Positions 22,579 to 30,031 of a DNA stretch of 40,694 bases are shown piece after piece. The DNA comes from Tabrizicola_A sp044377735 (lineage in GTDB: Bacteria > Pseudomonadota > Alphaproteobacteria > Rhodobacterales > Rhodobacteraceae), in assembly GCA_044377735.1 (NCBI GenBank), contig JBILYK010000023.1, positions 1 to 40,694 on the forward strand, read 5' to 3'. The translations under genes and the position numbers were made by a program. Positions within the stretch are counted from its first letter, which is position 1, and each line of letters starts with the position of its first letter. The notes under the pieces are model-generated. The model was not told the origin of the DNA. It saw nothing but the letters and a program-made list of their open reading frames with translations, and did no database searches.

Positions 22579-23797
22579 GGCCTAACCCCGCTGCAATCGC
22601 GCCATAGGCGGCGCGGCCCCTGACAATACACCGGCGCACAGCAGGGGTATGGCCTTCGGGCCAGTCCAGCAGCACAAGGTCGGCGCGGTTGCCGACTGCA
22701 ATCTCGCCACGATCCGCAAGGCCAAGTGCTGCCGCGGGATTGGTAGAGACAAGCTTCCACAGTTCAGGCAGCTGGCCGATCCCGTCGGCCTGCAACCGTG
22801 CCACAGCGGCCAGCATGGCAGGGTAATAATAATCAGAGGCAAGGATATCGCAGAGGCCCGCCGCCACCATATCTGCCGCCCCTGGCGAGCCAAGATGACT
22901 TCCGCCGCGCGCTGCATTAGGGGCACCAAATACGATCCAGTCGCCCGCCTCGCGCGCTGAACGTGTCACCGCCATGTTCATCGGGAACTCCGAGATCCGG
23001 GCACCATGGCTGCGGTAGTAATCGCGCGTCTCGGGCTGGCTGTCGTCATGGCTGAGCACCGGCGCGCCTGCCGCCGCCGCCTTTTGGCCCGCGGCTGCGA
23101 TCACTGCCGGAACCTCGGGTCGCCTTTCCCACATCTGCCGCATCAGGATGATGAAATCGGCCACATTCATGCCGGACCGTTTCGCGCGCCCATCCATCTT
23201 GGCGGCAAAGCCGGGACTGTCCATATCGACCACCGGAAAGTCCAGGGCATGGTCAAAGGGTCGGTCCTGTAGTGCGACCGACGGGTGAAGCACACCCATC
23301 GTCGTATGATCGTTAAAGGCTAGCGCAGGAAGCAAGGGCCCGGCCAGGGCAGTCTCGATAAGGGGCAGGGCCTCAAAGCAGAAGGTTTCCCAACGCAACT
23401 GTACGCGGTTTTCGACCGTCAGGCGCGGTGCAAGGGCAGCAATTGCCGCGACCACCTCTTGCCCGATGGCGACTGAGCGCAGGCCGGGCTCCCAGCTGAG
23501 CGTCAGGGCATGATAGGCGGTCGCAATGCCATTGGCCGCCAATTGCCGGTCGGTTTCCAGAAGCGCTGCTTCGGTCGGGATCATCACACCAGGACGGGGC
23601 ATCAACTGGCGTTCGAATGCGTCGCCATGAATGTCGACCAGCGCCGCGGCAAGGACCATTCCACGCCCGTCGATCACCCGCGCGCCATCGCGGGGGCCAT
23701 CAAGTGCATCAATCACGCCACCCTCGACACGCACCGAAACATTCGCCACCCGGTCGGGCAGGACGACGGACGCGCCTTCGATAACAAAGGGGTCCAT
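22553..23797 (-). CDS. PhnM-family amidohydrolase, paralog 3 (divergent)
   Basis: 414 residues from the ATG at 23797, which overlaps the stop of methyltransferase 2 (ATGA); 11 further codons upstream are open but unsupported. The first metal motif is LVDIHGDAFERQLMPRPGV; the later ones are APVLSHDDSQPETRDYYRSH and ILASDYYYPAMLAAVARL. The DH segment reads LAFNDHTTMGVLHPSVALQD: the PGQ/PGD-RQ signature seen after DHT in the other two is missing, and an insert follows. The metal site appears intact but the substrate loop differs, so another phosphorylated or phosphonylated substrate is possible. Confidence 0.82.
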   Translation of the reverse strand: MDPFVIEGASVVLPDRVANVSVRVEGGVIDALDGPRDGARVIDGRGMVLAAALVDIHGDAFERQLMPRPGVMIPTEAALLETDRQLAANGIATAYHALTLSWEPGLRSVAIGQEVVAAIAALAPRLTVENRVQLRWETFCFEALPLIETALAGPLLPALAFNDHTTMGVLHPSVALQDRPFDHALDFPVVDMDSPGFAAKMDGRAKRSGMNVADFIILMRQMWERRPEVPAVIAAAGQKAAAAGAPVLSHDDSQPETRDYYRSHGARISEFPMNMAVTRSAREAGDWIVFGAPNAARGGSHLGSPGAADMVAAGLCDILASDYYYPAMLAAVARLQADGIGQLPELWKLVSTNPAAALGLADRGEIAVGNRADLVLLDWPEGHTPAVRRCIVRGRAAYGAIAAGLGHDGWGGSL

Positions 23798-24453
23798 CAC
23801 AGCCGCTCCAGCACCAGATGCCAGTGCCACGAGCCGGGCGTTTCATGCTCGCGGTCTTCCAGGCGGCAAACCTCGAAGGCCGAGAAAAGCTCCAGCAGAT
23901 CGCGCCCGTTGCAGAAGTAATGCGGATAAACCTTGTCGCCGGGTCCGTCGAACACCCAGGTGTTGCGCGAAATCTCGCGCCCCGGGGCCTTTGCACGCTC
24001 AACCGGCACGCGGCGGGCCGAGAGCATGGTGCCAAGGAAGGTGCCGCCGGGTTTCAGCACGCGGGCAATCTCGGCGATGGCGGCGCGCAGCACATCCTCG
24101 TCGCCATGATAGATCACGTTCCAGGACAGCACATGGTCAAAGGCCCCGTCGGGAAAAGGCAGGGCGGTCATCATGCCATTGCGGGTGTCGATGGTAAGGC
24201 CTTCTGCGGCGGCGATGCGCGCAATCTCGGCTGTGCCTTCCGGGGCCGCATCCAACGTCGCAACGGCAAAGCCTTGACGGGCCAGCGCCAGCGCGTGTCG
24301 CCCGACGCCTGCGCCCAGATCCAGCACCGCAGCTCCGGGGGCCAGGGTTTGCGCAAAAGTCATCACCTCGGCCTCGGGCTGTTCCCATTTGGAGGTGCCG
24401 TCGGCCTGCGCCCACTCGGTGCTCCAATATGTATGTGCGGTATCTGTCTTCAT
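23797..24453 (-). CDS. Class I SAM-dependent methyltransferase 2
   Basis: 218 residues. Begins DTAHTYWSTEWAQADGTSKW; motif I AAVLDLGAGVGRHALALARQ, acidic loop VATLDAAPEGTAEIARI, RNGMMTALPFPDGAFDHVLS (motif III/IV), WNVIYHGDEDVLRAAIAEIA and RVLKPGGTFLGTMLSARR. The TYWSTEW start and the YPHYFCNGRDLLELFSAFEV tail resemble tellurite-resistance/thiopurine-type small-molecule methylases. Substrate unknown. Overlaps phnE (start) and phnM paralog 3 (stop) by a few bases each, so it belongs to the same transcript. Confidence 0.85.
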   Translation of the reverse strand: MKTDTAHTYWSTEWAQADGTSKWEQPEAEVMTFAQTLAPGAAVLDLGAGVGRHALALARQGFAVATLDAAPEGTAEIARIAAAEGLTIDTRNGMMTALPFPDGAFDHVLSWNVIYHGDEDVLRAAIAEIARVLKPGGTFLGTMLSARRVPVERAKAPGREISRNTWVFDGPGDKVYPHYFCNGRDLLELFSAFEVCRLEDREHETPGSWHWHLVLERL

Positions 24454-25256
24454 CGTGCTGTTCCTATGATTTTCTGGCGCAGAACCGCGCCGATCTGCTC
24501 CACGCCGATCACCACCACCGCGATCATCAGGATCACGGACAGGGCGGTCGGATAATCGAAAAGGTCAAAGCCCACCTTCAGCTCGATCCCGATCCCGCCC
24601 GCGCCAACAAGGCCAAGGATGGTGGATGCACGCACTGCTTTTTCCACCGCAAAAAGCGAGGTTGAAACAAAGGCTGGAAGGGCCGCCGGGATCACCGCAC
24701 TTGCAGCGATGTCGATGCGCTTTGCCCCGGTTGCGGTCAACGCCTCGGCGGGGCCGGGGTCGGTGTTTTCCATGTCATCGGCAAAGAAGCGGCCACAAAA
24801 GCCGATGGTGTCGATGGCGATGGCCAGCATTCCAGCGAAAGGACCAAGGCCGACAGCCACCACAAAGACCAGCGCCCAGGCGAGGTCAGGCACGGCGCGG
24901 ATAAAGCCCAGTATGACACGCACCACCAGATTGACACCGCGCCCCACCAGCACGCCCCGCGCCGCAAGCAGGGCGATTGGCAGAGATAACACGATGCCGA
25001 TGGCTGCTCCTGCGACGGCGATCTGCAGGGTTTCCACCATTTTCCAGGCCAGCCGGTCCAGATTGTGGGTCGAAGGTGGCCAAGCGCGCGAAAAGAAATC
25101 GGCCAGCTTTGGCGGTGAGGAAAGCAGGCGGTCCAGCGACCAGCCCGTGCCTTCAAGCGACCATAGGATGACAAGGGCGACGATGACATAGCTCACAAAG
25201 CTAAGACCGCCGGGGCGATTGAAGCGATGTGGAAGCGCGCGCGCGGGGTTATCCAT
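24450..25256 (-). CDS. phnE: Phosphonate ABC transporter permease PhnE (system 1)
   Basis: 268 residues from the ATG at 25256, which overlaps the end of phnC by eight bases; the longer frame to 25400 is antisense-like phnC sequence. Membrane segments are visible at FVSYVIVALVILWSL, IAVAGAAIGIVLSLPIALLA, ALVFVVAVGLGPFAGMLAIA, and YPTALSVILMIAVVVIGVEQ. The EAA-type loop reads EALTATGAKRIDIAASAVIP and is followed by RASTILGLVGAGGIGIEL, a PhnE hallmark. It likely works as a homodimer because system 1 has one permease gene, unlike system 2 with two. Confidence 0.9.
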   Translation of the reverse strand: MDNPARALPHRFNRPGGLSFVSYVIVALVILWSLEGTGWSLDRLLSSPPKLADFFSRAWPPSTHNLDRLAWKMVETLQIAVAGAAIGIVLSLPIALLAARGVLVGRGVNLVVRVILGFIRAVPDLAWALVFVVAVGLGPFAGMLAIAIDTIGFCGRFFADDMENTDPGPAEALTATGAKRIDIAASAVIPAALPAFVSTSLFAVEKAVRASTILGLVGAGGIGIELKVGFDLFDYPTALSVILMIAVVVIGVEQIGAVLRQKIIGTAR

Positions 25257-26043
25257 AAAGCCTCGCCATATCCAAGGCGGTAACCTCGGCCGCGGGCGCG
25301 TCGATGGCGATACGGCCACCCTGCAGACCCAGAATCCGGTCGCCGAAGCTGAGTGCATGCTGCACGTTGTGCGATGTGAACAGAACCGTGACCCCTTCAC
25401 GTTTCACAAGAGACATGAACAGCGTCATGACTTCCTCGCCCGCCTGTGGGTCCAGTGACGCGCAAGGCTCATCGGCCACCAGAAAGCGCGGGTTGCAGAC
25501 CAGGGCGCGGGCAATTGCCACGCGCTGGCTTTGCCCGCCAGACAGTTGATCGGCCCGTCGCAACGCCAGATCGGCCAGTCCTACCTTTTCCAACGCGGTC
25601 ATGGCTGCGGACCGCGCCTCAGGCGGCGCCAGACCTTGCACCCAGTAGCGCGGCCCGGAATGCCGCCCGAGCAGCCCGTGAATAACGTTTGAAAGGACCG
25701 ACAGCCGCGGCACCAGATTGTGCTTTTGCCCGACTAGCCCGGTCCGAGCCCGCAACTCGCGCCGCGCGGCACCGCCAAGATCGGCCATGGTCACGCCCAG
25801 AAGGGACACCCTGCCTGCATCGGGGGCAATCAAGCCAAGACAGCAGCGCAGCAAGGTGGACTTGCCCGTGCCATTGGCCCCGACAAGTGCGACGCAATCG
25901 CCCTGACGGATACTGAAATCGAGAGCCGAAAACACCGGCGCAGCCTTGCCAAATTGCTTGGAAAGGCCGTTGGCCTGCAGGTCGATCACCTGCAGGCCAG
26001 TATCGGTTGCCTTGTGCTTGGCAAATGGGCGGTCAAGCGGCAC
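25249..26043 (-). CDS. phnC: Phosphonate ABC transporter ATPase PhnC (system 1)
   Basis: 264 residues, GTG start at 26043, three bases after the phnD stop. Walker A GANGTGKST (~55-63), Q-loop TGLVGQKHNLVPRLSVLSNV, signature LSGGQSQRVAIARALVCNPR, Walker B FLVADEPCASLDPQAGEEV and switch His in LFTSHNVQHALSFGDRILGL. The LVPRLSVLSNV stretch and the RYWVQGLAPPEA insert are typical PhnC. It drives uptake with PhnD and PhnE; all motifs are intact. Confidence 0.92.
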   Translation of the reverse strand: MPLDRPFAKHKATDTGLQVIDLQANGLSKQFGKAAPVFSALDFSIRQGDCVALVGANGTGKSTLLRCCLGLIAPDAGRVSLLGVTMADLGGAARRELRARTGLVGQKHNLVPRLSVLSNVIHGLLGRHSGPRYWVQGLAPPEARSAAMTALEKVGLADLALRRADQLSGGQSQRVAIARALVCNPRFLVADEPCASLDPQAGEEVMTLFMSLVKREGVTVLFTSHNVQHALSFGDRILGLQGGRIAIDAPAAEVTALDMARLYG

Positions 26044-26046
26044 GCT

Positions 26047-26919
26047 TCATTCCCCGAGGAACTTGTCGAACTGGGGGTAGCCTGCCGTGGTATACATGGA
26101 CCGGACGATGTCATAGCTTGCGTCCTCGATGGTCACGAGGTCCATGCCAAGGTACTTGCCGTTTTCCTCATGCGCAGTAATGCCTGCGATGATCTCGGCC
26201 TTGTTGGCAATGATGCTGTCGCGAACCAGCGCCTGCACTTCGGCGGGCACATGGGCACCTGCCAGCAGCATGTCATTCGGCAGATCGCCCGAACGCGCCA
26301 AGACCTTGAAGAAACCGTAAGGCACCGAAGTGTCCTTGTCGCGCGCTGACGAAATCCAGCTGCCTTCGTTGATGCCGATAGCGGCCACATCCCCTGCCTT
26401 CAGCGCCTCATGGGCGATGTTGCGCGCGGTGTGAACAGCTTCAATGTCGGTGACCGGGCTGACGCCGTAGTCGGCCATCAACTGCATCGGGCACAGCATG
26501 TTCGAGGTCGAGCCGATATCGCCGAAAGCAACTTTCTTGCCCTTAAGGTCTTCCATGCTGTCAATCCCGGCATCTGCACGCACGATGACGGCGCAGCGAT
26601 AATCGGGACGACCAAAGCCGATCAGCGGGGTCGCTTTGGTCAGCGTGTTGATGACGATGTATTCCGCCGGGCCAGTGATGACGAAATCAATCGTCTCGCC
26701 GCGCAGGGCTTCGGCAGATGCGGTGCGCGATGACACCGGGAAGAAGTCAAAGGTTTCGCCGGTGGCTGCTTCGAGCGCGGTCTTGAACGGGCCCCATTCA
26801 GCCTGCAGCCGCTCCAGCCCTTCGACATCGGTGACGGCGATGCTCCAGGTTTCTGCAGTGGCGGCGGTTGCGCCGATGACGGCAAGAGCCGTTCCAAACA
26901 TCAAGGACTTCAGGGACAT
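26047..26919 (-). CDS. phnD: Phosphonate-family periplasmic binding protein PhnD (system 1)
   Basis: 290 residues from the ATG at 26919 (GGAG nine bases upstream). A signal peptide (MSLKSLMFGTALAVIGATAA, cleavage after TAATA) is followed by a PhnD-type domain: ERLQAEWGPFKTALEAATGE, SAEALRGETIDFVITGPAEY, DLKGKKVAFGDIGSTSNMLC and GDVAAIGINEGSWISSAR. It binds the transported anion in the periplasm. It is not close to the system 2 PhnD (GSTSN against DSTSG at the ligand loop), which suggests a different ligand. First gene of the second unit; the operator O2 and a Pho box lie upstream. Confidence 0.88.
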   Translation of the reverse strand: MSLKSLMFGTALAVIGATAATAETWSIAVTDVEGLERLQAEWGPFKTALEAATGETFDFFPVSSRTASAEALRGETIDFVITGPAEYIVINTLTKATPLIGFGRPDYRCAVIVRADAGIDSMEDLKGKKVAFGDIGSTSNMLCPMQLMADYGVSPVTDIEAVHTARNIAHEALKAGDVAAIGINEGSWISSARDKDTSVPYGFFKVLARSGDLPNDMLLAGAHVPAEVQALVRDSIIANKAEIIAGITAHEENGKYLGMDLVTIEDASYDIVRSMYTTAGYPQFDKFLGE

Positions 26920-26938
26920 GGCGGACACTCCGTTGCCA

Positions 26939-26954
26939 ATTCATTCGAACGAAT
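26939..26954. promoter_or_regulatory. Candidate PhnF operator O2
   Basis: ATTCATTCGAACGAAT is a 16-base palindrome with one mismatched pair; its core TCATTCGAACGA differs from O1 by one base. It ends 20 bases upstream of the phnD start codon (minus strand), the same place as O1 relative to phnF. Binding by PhnF is inferred from this shared placement. Confidence 0.6.
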
Positions 26955-26971
26955 GGCTAGAGCCCGCCCAT

Positions 26972-27011
26972 GTCGCTGCGGCGACGTGAGTGTGAATTTT
27001 TTGACACTCAC
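26972..27011. repeat. Two dyads in the divergent spacer
   Basis: GTCGC-tgcg-GCGAC (26972-26985) is directly followed by an inverted repeat GTGAGTGT (26986-26993) and ACACTCAC (27004-27011) with ten bases, mostly T, between. On the minus strand these lie between the Pho box and operator O2, so they would be in the promoter or 5' leader of the phnD unit. They could be binding sites or leader hairpins; the sequence does not decide. Confidence 0.4.
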
Positions 27012-27013
27012 CC

Positions 27014-27031
27014 ATGACAGATTTACGACAG
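27014..27031 (-). promoter_or_regulatory. Pho box (PhoB-binding site)
   Basis: On the minus strand it reads CTGTCGT-AAAT-CTGTCAT: two seven-base repeats with four A/T bases between, differing in one base from the consensus CTGTCAT-AWAW-CTGTCAY. It is 95 bases upstream of the phnD start and points towards it. This would put the second unit, and perhaps the divergent third, under phosphate-starvation control by PhoB-phosphate. Confidence 0.6.
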
Positions 27032-27049
27032 GCGGAACGCTTCCGCCTG
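27029..27049. repeat. Perfect 9-bp hairpin
   Basis: CAGGCGGAA-cgc-TTCCGCCTG: nine paired bases with a three-base loop, no T run on either side. It overlaps the end of the Pho box by three bases. It may be a further regulator site or insulate the divergent promoters; as a terminator it lacks the usual tail. Confidence 0.4.
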
Positions 27050-27230
27050 CAAGGTTCTTTGCAAGGCAATGTTCTTGCACCAGATTTTCAATTCACAATT
27101 AGCCTGAATATGTACTGGCGTGTTTGGCTAGACCAGACAGCGGCGCGCGTTGCGCCAATTGCATCGTTCAGGGGCTGAAAAAACGCGATCTTCAAACCAA
27201 CCTTCTGAAATCAAACGGTTCAAATGGCCA

Positions 27231-27248
27231 GCGTCACACGATCGTCAA
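27231..27248 (+). promoter_or_regulatory. Weak Pho-box-like repeat upstream of phnC (system 2)
   Basis: GCGTCAC-ACGA-TCGTCAA carries two GTCA cores eleven bases apart, the spacing of a Pho box, but matches the consensus in only about ten of fourteen repeat positions. It lies 18 bases before operator O3. Given the strong box on the other side of the spacer it may be a second, weaker site; it may also be chance. Confidence 0.25.
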
Positions 27249-27266
27249 AAATAGGAATCCAATAAT

Positions 27267-27278
27267 TCATCCGGATGA
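27267..27278. promoter_or_regulatory. Candidate PhnF operator O3
   Basis: TCATCCGGATGA is a perfect 12-base palindrome with the same outer arms (TCAT and ATGA) as O1 and differing only in the two central pairs. It lies 36 bases before the phnC start of the third unit. It is the third member of the set O1/O2/O3, one per transcription unit. Confidence 0.5.
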
Positions 27279-27314
27279 TGCGGGTTCGTCGCATACTGAT
27301 CGCACAGTGGCGGC

Positions 27315-28130
27315 ATGGAAAAACACACGCTCTCTCTTGTTGGCCTTGGCCGCACTTTCGGCACGACCCGCGCGGTTGATGCCGTCACATTGGATATCCG
27401 CCCCGGTGAGTTCGTCGGGGTGATCGGTCGGTCTGGCGCGGGCAAATCCACGCTTCTGCGGCTGATAAACCGGCTGATCGATCCGACCATAGGCCGTGTG
27501 ACCTTCGGTGGAACCGATGTCACTGCACTGAAGGGGCGTGACCTGAGGCAGTGGCGACGCGATTGCGCGATGATCTTCCAGCAGTTCAATCTGGTGGAAC
27601 GGCTGGATGTTCTGACCAATGTTTTGGTGGGCAGGCTTGCCGACCACAGCTTCTTGTCCTCGATGGCGATGCGCTTTACCGATGCCGAGCGGACGATTGC
27701 CGTCCGTGCGCTGGACCGGCTGGAACTTGCCCCGCAGGCGTTGCAACGCGCCGGCACTCTTTCGGGCGGCCAGCAGCAGCGTGTGGCCATTGCCCGGGCG
27801 CTGGTGCAGAACCCGCGCATCATGCTGGCTGATGAGCCCATTGCCAGCCTTGACCCCGGCAACGCCACCCGCGTGATGGAGGCTTTGCGGTCGATCAATC
27901 GCGACGATGGCATCACCGTGCTGGTGAACCTTCACACCCTCGACACCGCCCGTGCCTATTGCCACCGCATCGTCGCCATGCGCGAAGGCCGGGTGTTCTT
28001 TGACGGCACCCCCCGCCAGCTGACCGACGATGTCGTGCGCGACATCTACGGCAGCGATGGCCTGACCGAGTTCAACGAGGCGGTCACCTCGACCGCCGCC
28101 CGCCCCTATGGCCTCAAAGAGTTCGCCTGA
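27315..28130 (+). CDS. phnC: Phosphonate ABC transporter ATPase PhnC (system 2)
   Basis: 271 residues. Walker A GRSGAGKST (~38-46), Q-loop MIFQQFNLVERLDVLTNVLV, signature LSGGQQQRVAIARALVQNPR, Walker B IMLADEPIASLDPGNATRVM and switch His in VLVNLHTLDTARAYCHRIVA. The FNLVERLDVLTNVLVGRL and DGTPRQLTDDVVRDIYG motifs are PhnC hallmarks. First gene of the third unit, 31 bases before phnD. With phnD and two permeases it is a classical PhnCDE1E2 importer. Confidence 0.94.
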   Translation: MEKHTLSLVGLGRTFGTTRAVDAVTLDIRPGEFVGVIGRSGAGKSTLLRLINRLIDPTIGRVTFGGTDVTALKGRDLRQWRRDCAMIFQQFNLVERLDVLTNVLVGRLADHSFLSSMAMRFTDAERTIAVRALDRLELAPQALQRAGTLSGGQQQRVAIARALVQNPRIMLADEPIASLDPGNATRVMEALRSINRDDGITVLVNLHTLDTARAYCHRIVAMREGRVFFDGTPRQLTDDVVRDIYGSDGLTEFNEAVTSTAARPYGLKEFA

Positions 28131-28161
28131 CCCATTCACCCACCAGAGATGGAGCCTTCCC

Positions 28162-29064
28162 ATGCGTTTGCTTGCCACAACTGCCCTGATCGCACTGACC
28201 GCCATCCCGGCTGTCGCACAAGACTGGAAAACTGATTACCGCATTGTCCGTTTTGGCATTTTGTCGGGCGAGAATGAATCTGACCGCATTTCCCGTTACA
28301 CGCCGTTTCAGGAATATCTGGAAAAGACCCTCGGCGTTGAAGTCGAAATTTTCACTGCTGGCAACTATGACGGTGTGATCCAGGCGTTGGCAGCCGGCCA
28401 GATCGAGTTCTCGTTCCTTGGGTCTTCTGCATATGCCGCCGCCTATACCGAAACTGAAGGCGGCGTGATTCCGCTGCTGACCTCGATTCAGGAAGATGAC
28501 TCCACCGGCTATTTCGGCGTCATCGTGGTGCGCTGCGACTCCGGCCTCAAGACAGTTGACGATCTTAAGGGCAAGACACTTGCCTTTGCCGACCCGGACA
28601 GCACATCGGGCTACAACGTGCCGTACTACAACCTTGTGCAGCAAGGCTACGAGCCTGAGACTTTCTTCGCTGCCATTCCGTTCTCAGGCAGCCACGAGGC
28701 AGGCGTTGCCGGTGTCGTGAACGGCCAGTTCGATGCAGCTGCAACCTACATTAACAACGAGAAAAATGGCATCCCGCAGCGCATGGTCTCCAAAGGCATG
28801 ATCAAGGAAGGCGAAGCCTGCGTGATCTGGACCAGCCCGGAAATTACCTCGGGCCCGTTCGCCGCGCGCGCCAACCTGCCGCAAGGCTTGATTGACGAGA
28901 TGAAGGCCGCTGTCATGGCCACGCCGACCGCCGCACCCGAAGCCTTCAAGGAAATGACGGGCGCCGATGACTCCACAGCCAAGGGCTACATCGAGGTGGG
29001 CCATGCCCGGTACCAGTGGATCATCGACATGCGTGACTGGTTCAAGGCCAACCGCAAGTCCTGA
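28162..29064 (+). CDS. phnD: Phosphonate-binding protein PhnD (system 2)
   Basis: 300 residues from the ATG at 28162 (GGAG eight bases before). Signal peptide MRLLATTALIALTAIPAVAQ, then FGILSGENESDRISRYTPFQ, TAGNYDGVIQALAAGQIEFS, FLGSSAYAAAYTE, LKGKTLAFADPDSTSGYNVP and FSGSHEAGVAGVVNGQFDAA. The DSTSGY loop and the SH.A.V pair that hold the phosphonate group in E. coli PhnD are present. This is the more canonical of the two binding proteins in the locus. Confidence 0.93.
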   Translation: MRLLATTALIALTAIPAVAQDWKTDYRIVRFGILSGENESDRISRYTPFQEYLEKTLGVEVEIFTAGNYDGVIQALAAGQIEFSFLGSSAYAAAYTETEGGVIPLLTSIQEDDSTGYFGVIVVRCDSGLKTVDDLKGKTLAFADPDSTSGYNVPYYNLVQQGYEPETFFAAIPFSGSHEAGVAGVVNGQFDAAATYINNEKNGIPQRMVSKGMIKEGEACVIWTSPEITSGPFAARANLPQGLIDEMKAAVMATPTAAPEAFKEMTGADDSTAKGYIEVGHARYQWIIDMRDWFKANRKS

Positions 29065-29128
29065 TCACTGAACCAAAGCGTCGCAGGCGGGCCATATAGG
29101 CCCGCCCCAGCATTGCCGGGAAGCCCTG

Positions 29129-30031
29129 ATGTCCGCAGCCATTCTTGCCTTTGAACGCGACTATGCGGTGCAACGTCGCCGCGCTCCGCTGACCTTTGCC
29201 GCTGTTACATCGGTCTTGGTGGTTCTGACCCTGCTGACGGCAGAGGCTTCCAACTTCTTCAGGATCACCCAGGTTACTCTGGCAGATGGCTCGCGCGCTG
29301 AACGTTGGGTCATCGGGGCGGGCCTGCCGCGGTTGGGAGAGTACATCGCCAAGACAATCCCAGCGTTGCACTGGTCCACGCTTGGCAGCGATCTGGCCAT
29401 ATGGTTCGCGCGTTGGCAGATATGGGCGGTGCTGTTGCTGGAAACCGTGCTGATCGCCTTTATGGCAACGGTCCTTGGTGTCGTTGGCGGCTTCATCCTT
29501 TCATTTCCCGCTGCGCGCAACCTTGCGCCGAACAGATGGATCCTATGGTTCTGCCGACGCTATCTCGAGATCGCTCGCACGGTGCCGGAACTGGTCTTTG
29601 CGCTGATCTTTGTGTTCTGCTTTGGCATAGGGCCGATGGCTGGTGTGCTTGCGATCGGGCTGCACACGGTGGGTGCTTTGGGCAAGTTATACTCCGAAGC
29701 CAATGAAAACATCGATATGCGTCCCCTTGATGGGGTCAAGGCAGCGGGTGGGTCGTGGTTTGACATGATCCGTTACGGGGCTGTGCCGCAGGTACTGCCG
29801 AATGTGCTGAGTTACACATTGCTGCGGTTCGAGATTAACGTGCGCGCCTCGTCCATTATCGGCTACGTCGGCGCGGGCGGGCTGGGGCAAGAGTTCCGCA
29901 CGGCCATATCCTATCAGGAATACACCGACCTTTCGGCCCTGTTTGTCATTATCCTGGTGACCGTGACGGTGATTGATCGGCTGTCCGAAATGCTGCGCCA
30001 CCGGGTCATCGGGATGGAGGCACGCGCATGA
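29129..30031 (+). CDS. phnE: Phosphonate ABC permease PhnE, first subunit (system 2)
   Basis: 300 residues. Membrane segments visible at FAAVTSVLVVLTLLTAEASN, IWAVLLLETVLIAFMATVLG, VVGGFILSFPAARNLAP, LVFALIFVFCFGIGPMAGVL and DLSALFVIILVTVTVIDRLS; EAA loop DGVKAAGGSWFDMIRYGAVP and RASSIIGYVGAGGLGQEFRT. Overlaps the second permease gene by four bases. It has a periplasmic insert after the first helix (ASNFFRITQVTLADGSRAER) that PhnE1 proteins often have. Confidence 0.92.
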   Translation: MSAAILAFERDYAVQRRRAPLTFAAVTSVLVVLTLLTAEASNFFRITQVTLADGSRAERWVIGAGLPRLGEYIAKTIPALHWSTLGSDLAIWFARWQIWAVLLLETVLIAFMATVLGVVGGFILSFPAARNLAPNRWILWFCRRYLEIARTVPELVFALIFVFCFGIGPMAGVLAIGLHTVGALGKLYSEANENIDMRPLDGVKAAGGSWFDMIRYGAVPQVLPNVLSYTLLRFEINVRASSIIGYVGAGGLGQEFRTAISYQEYTDLSALFVIILVTVTVIDRLSEMLRHRVIGMEARA

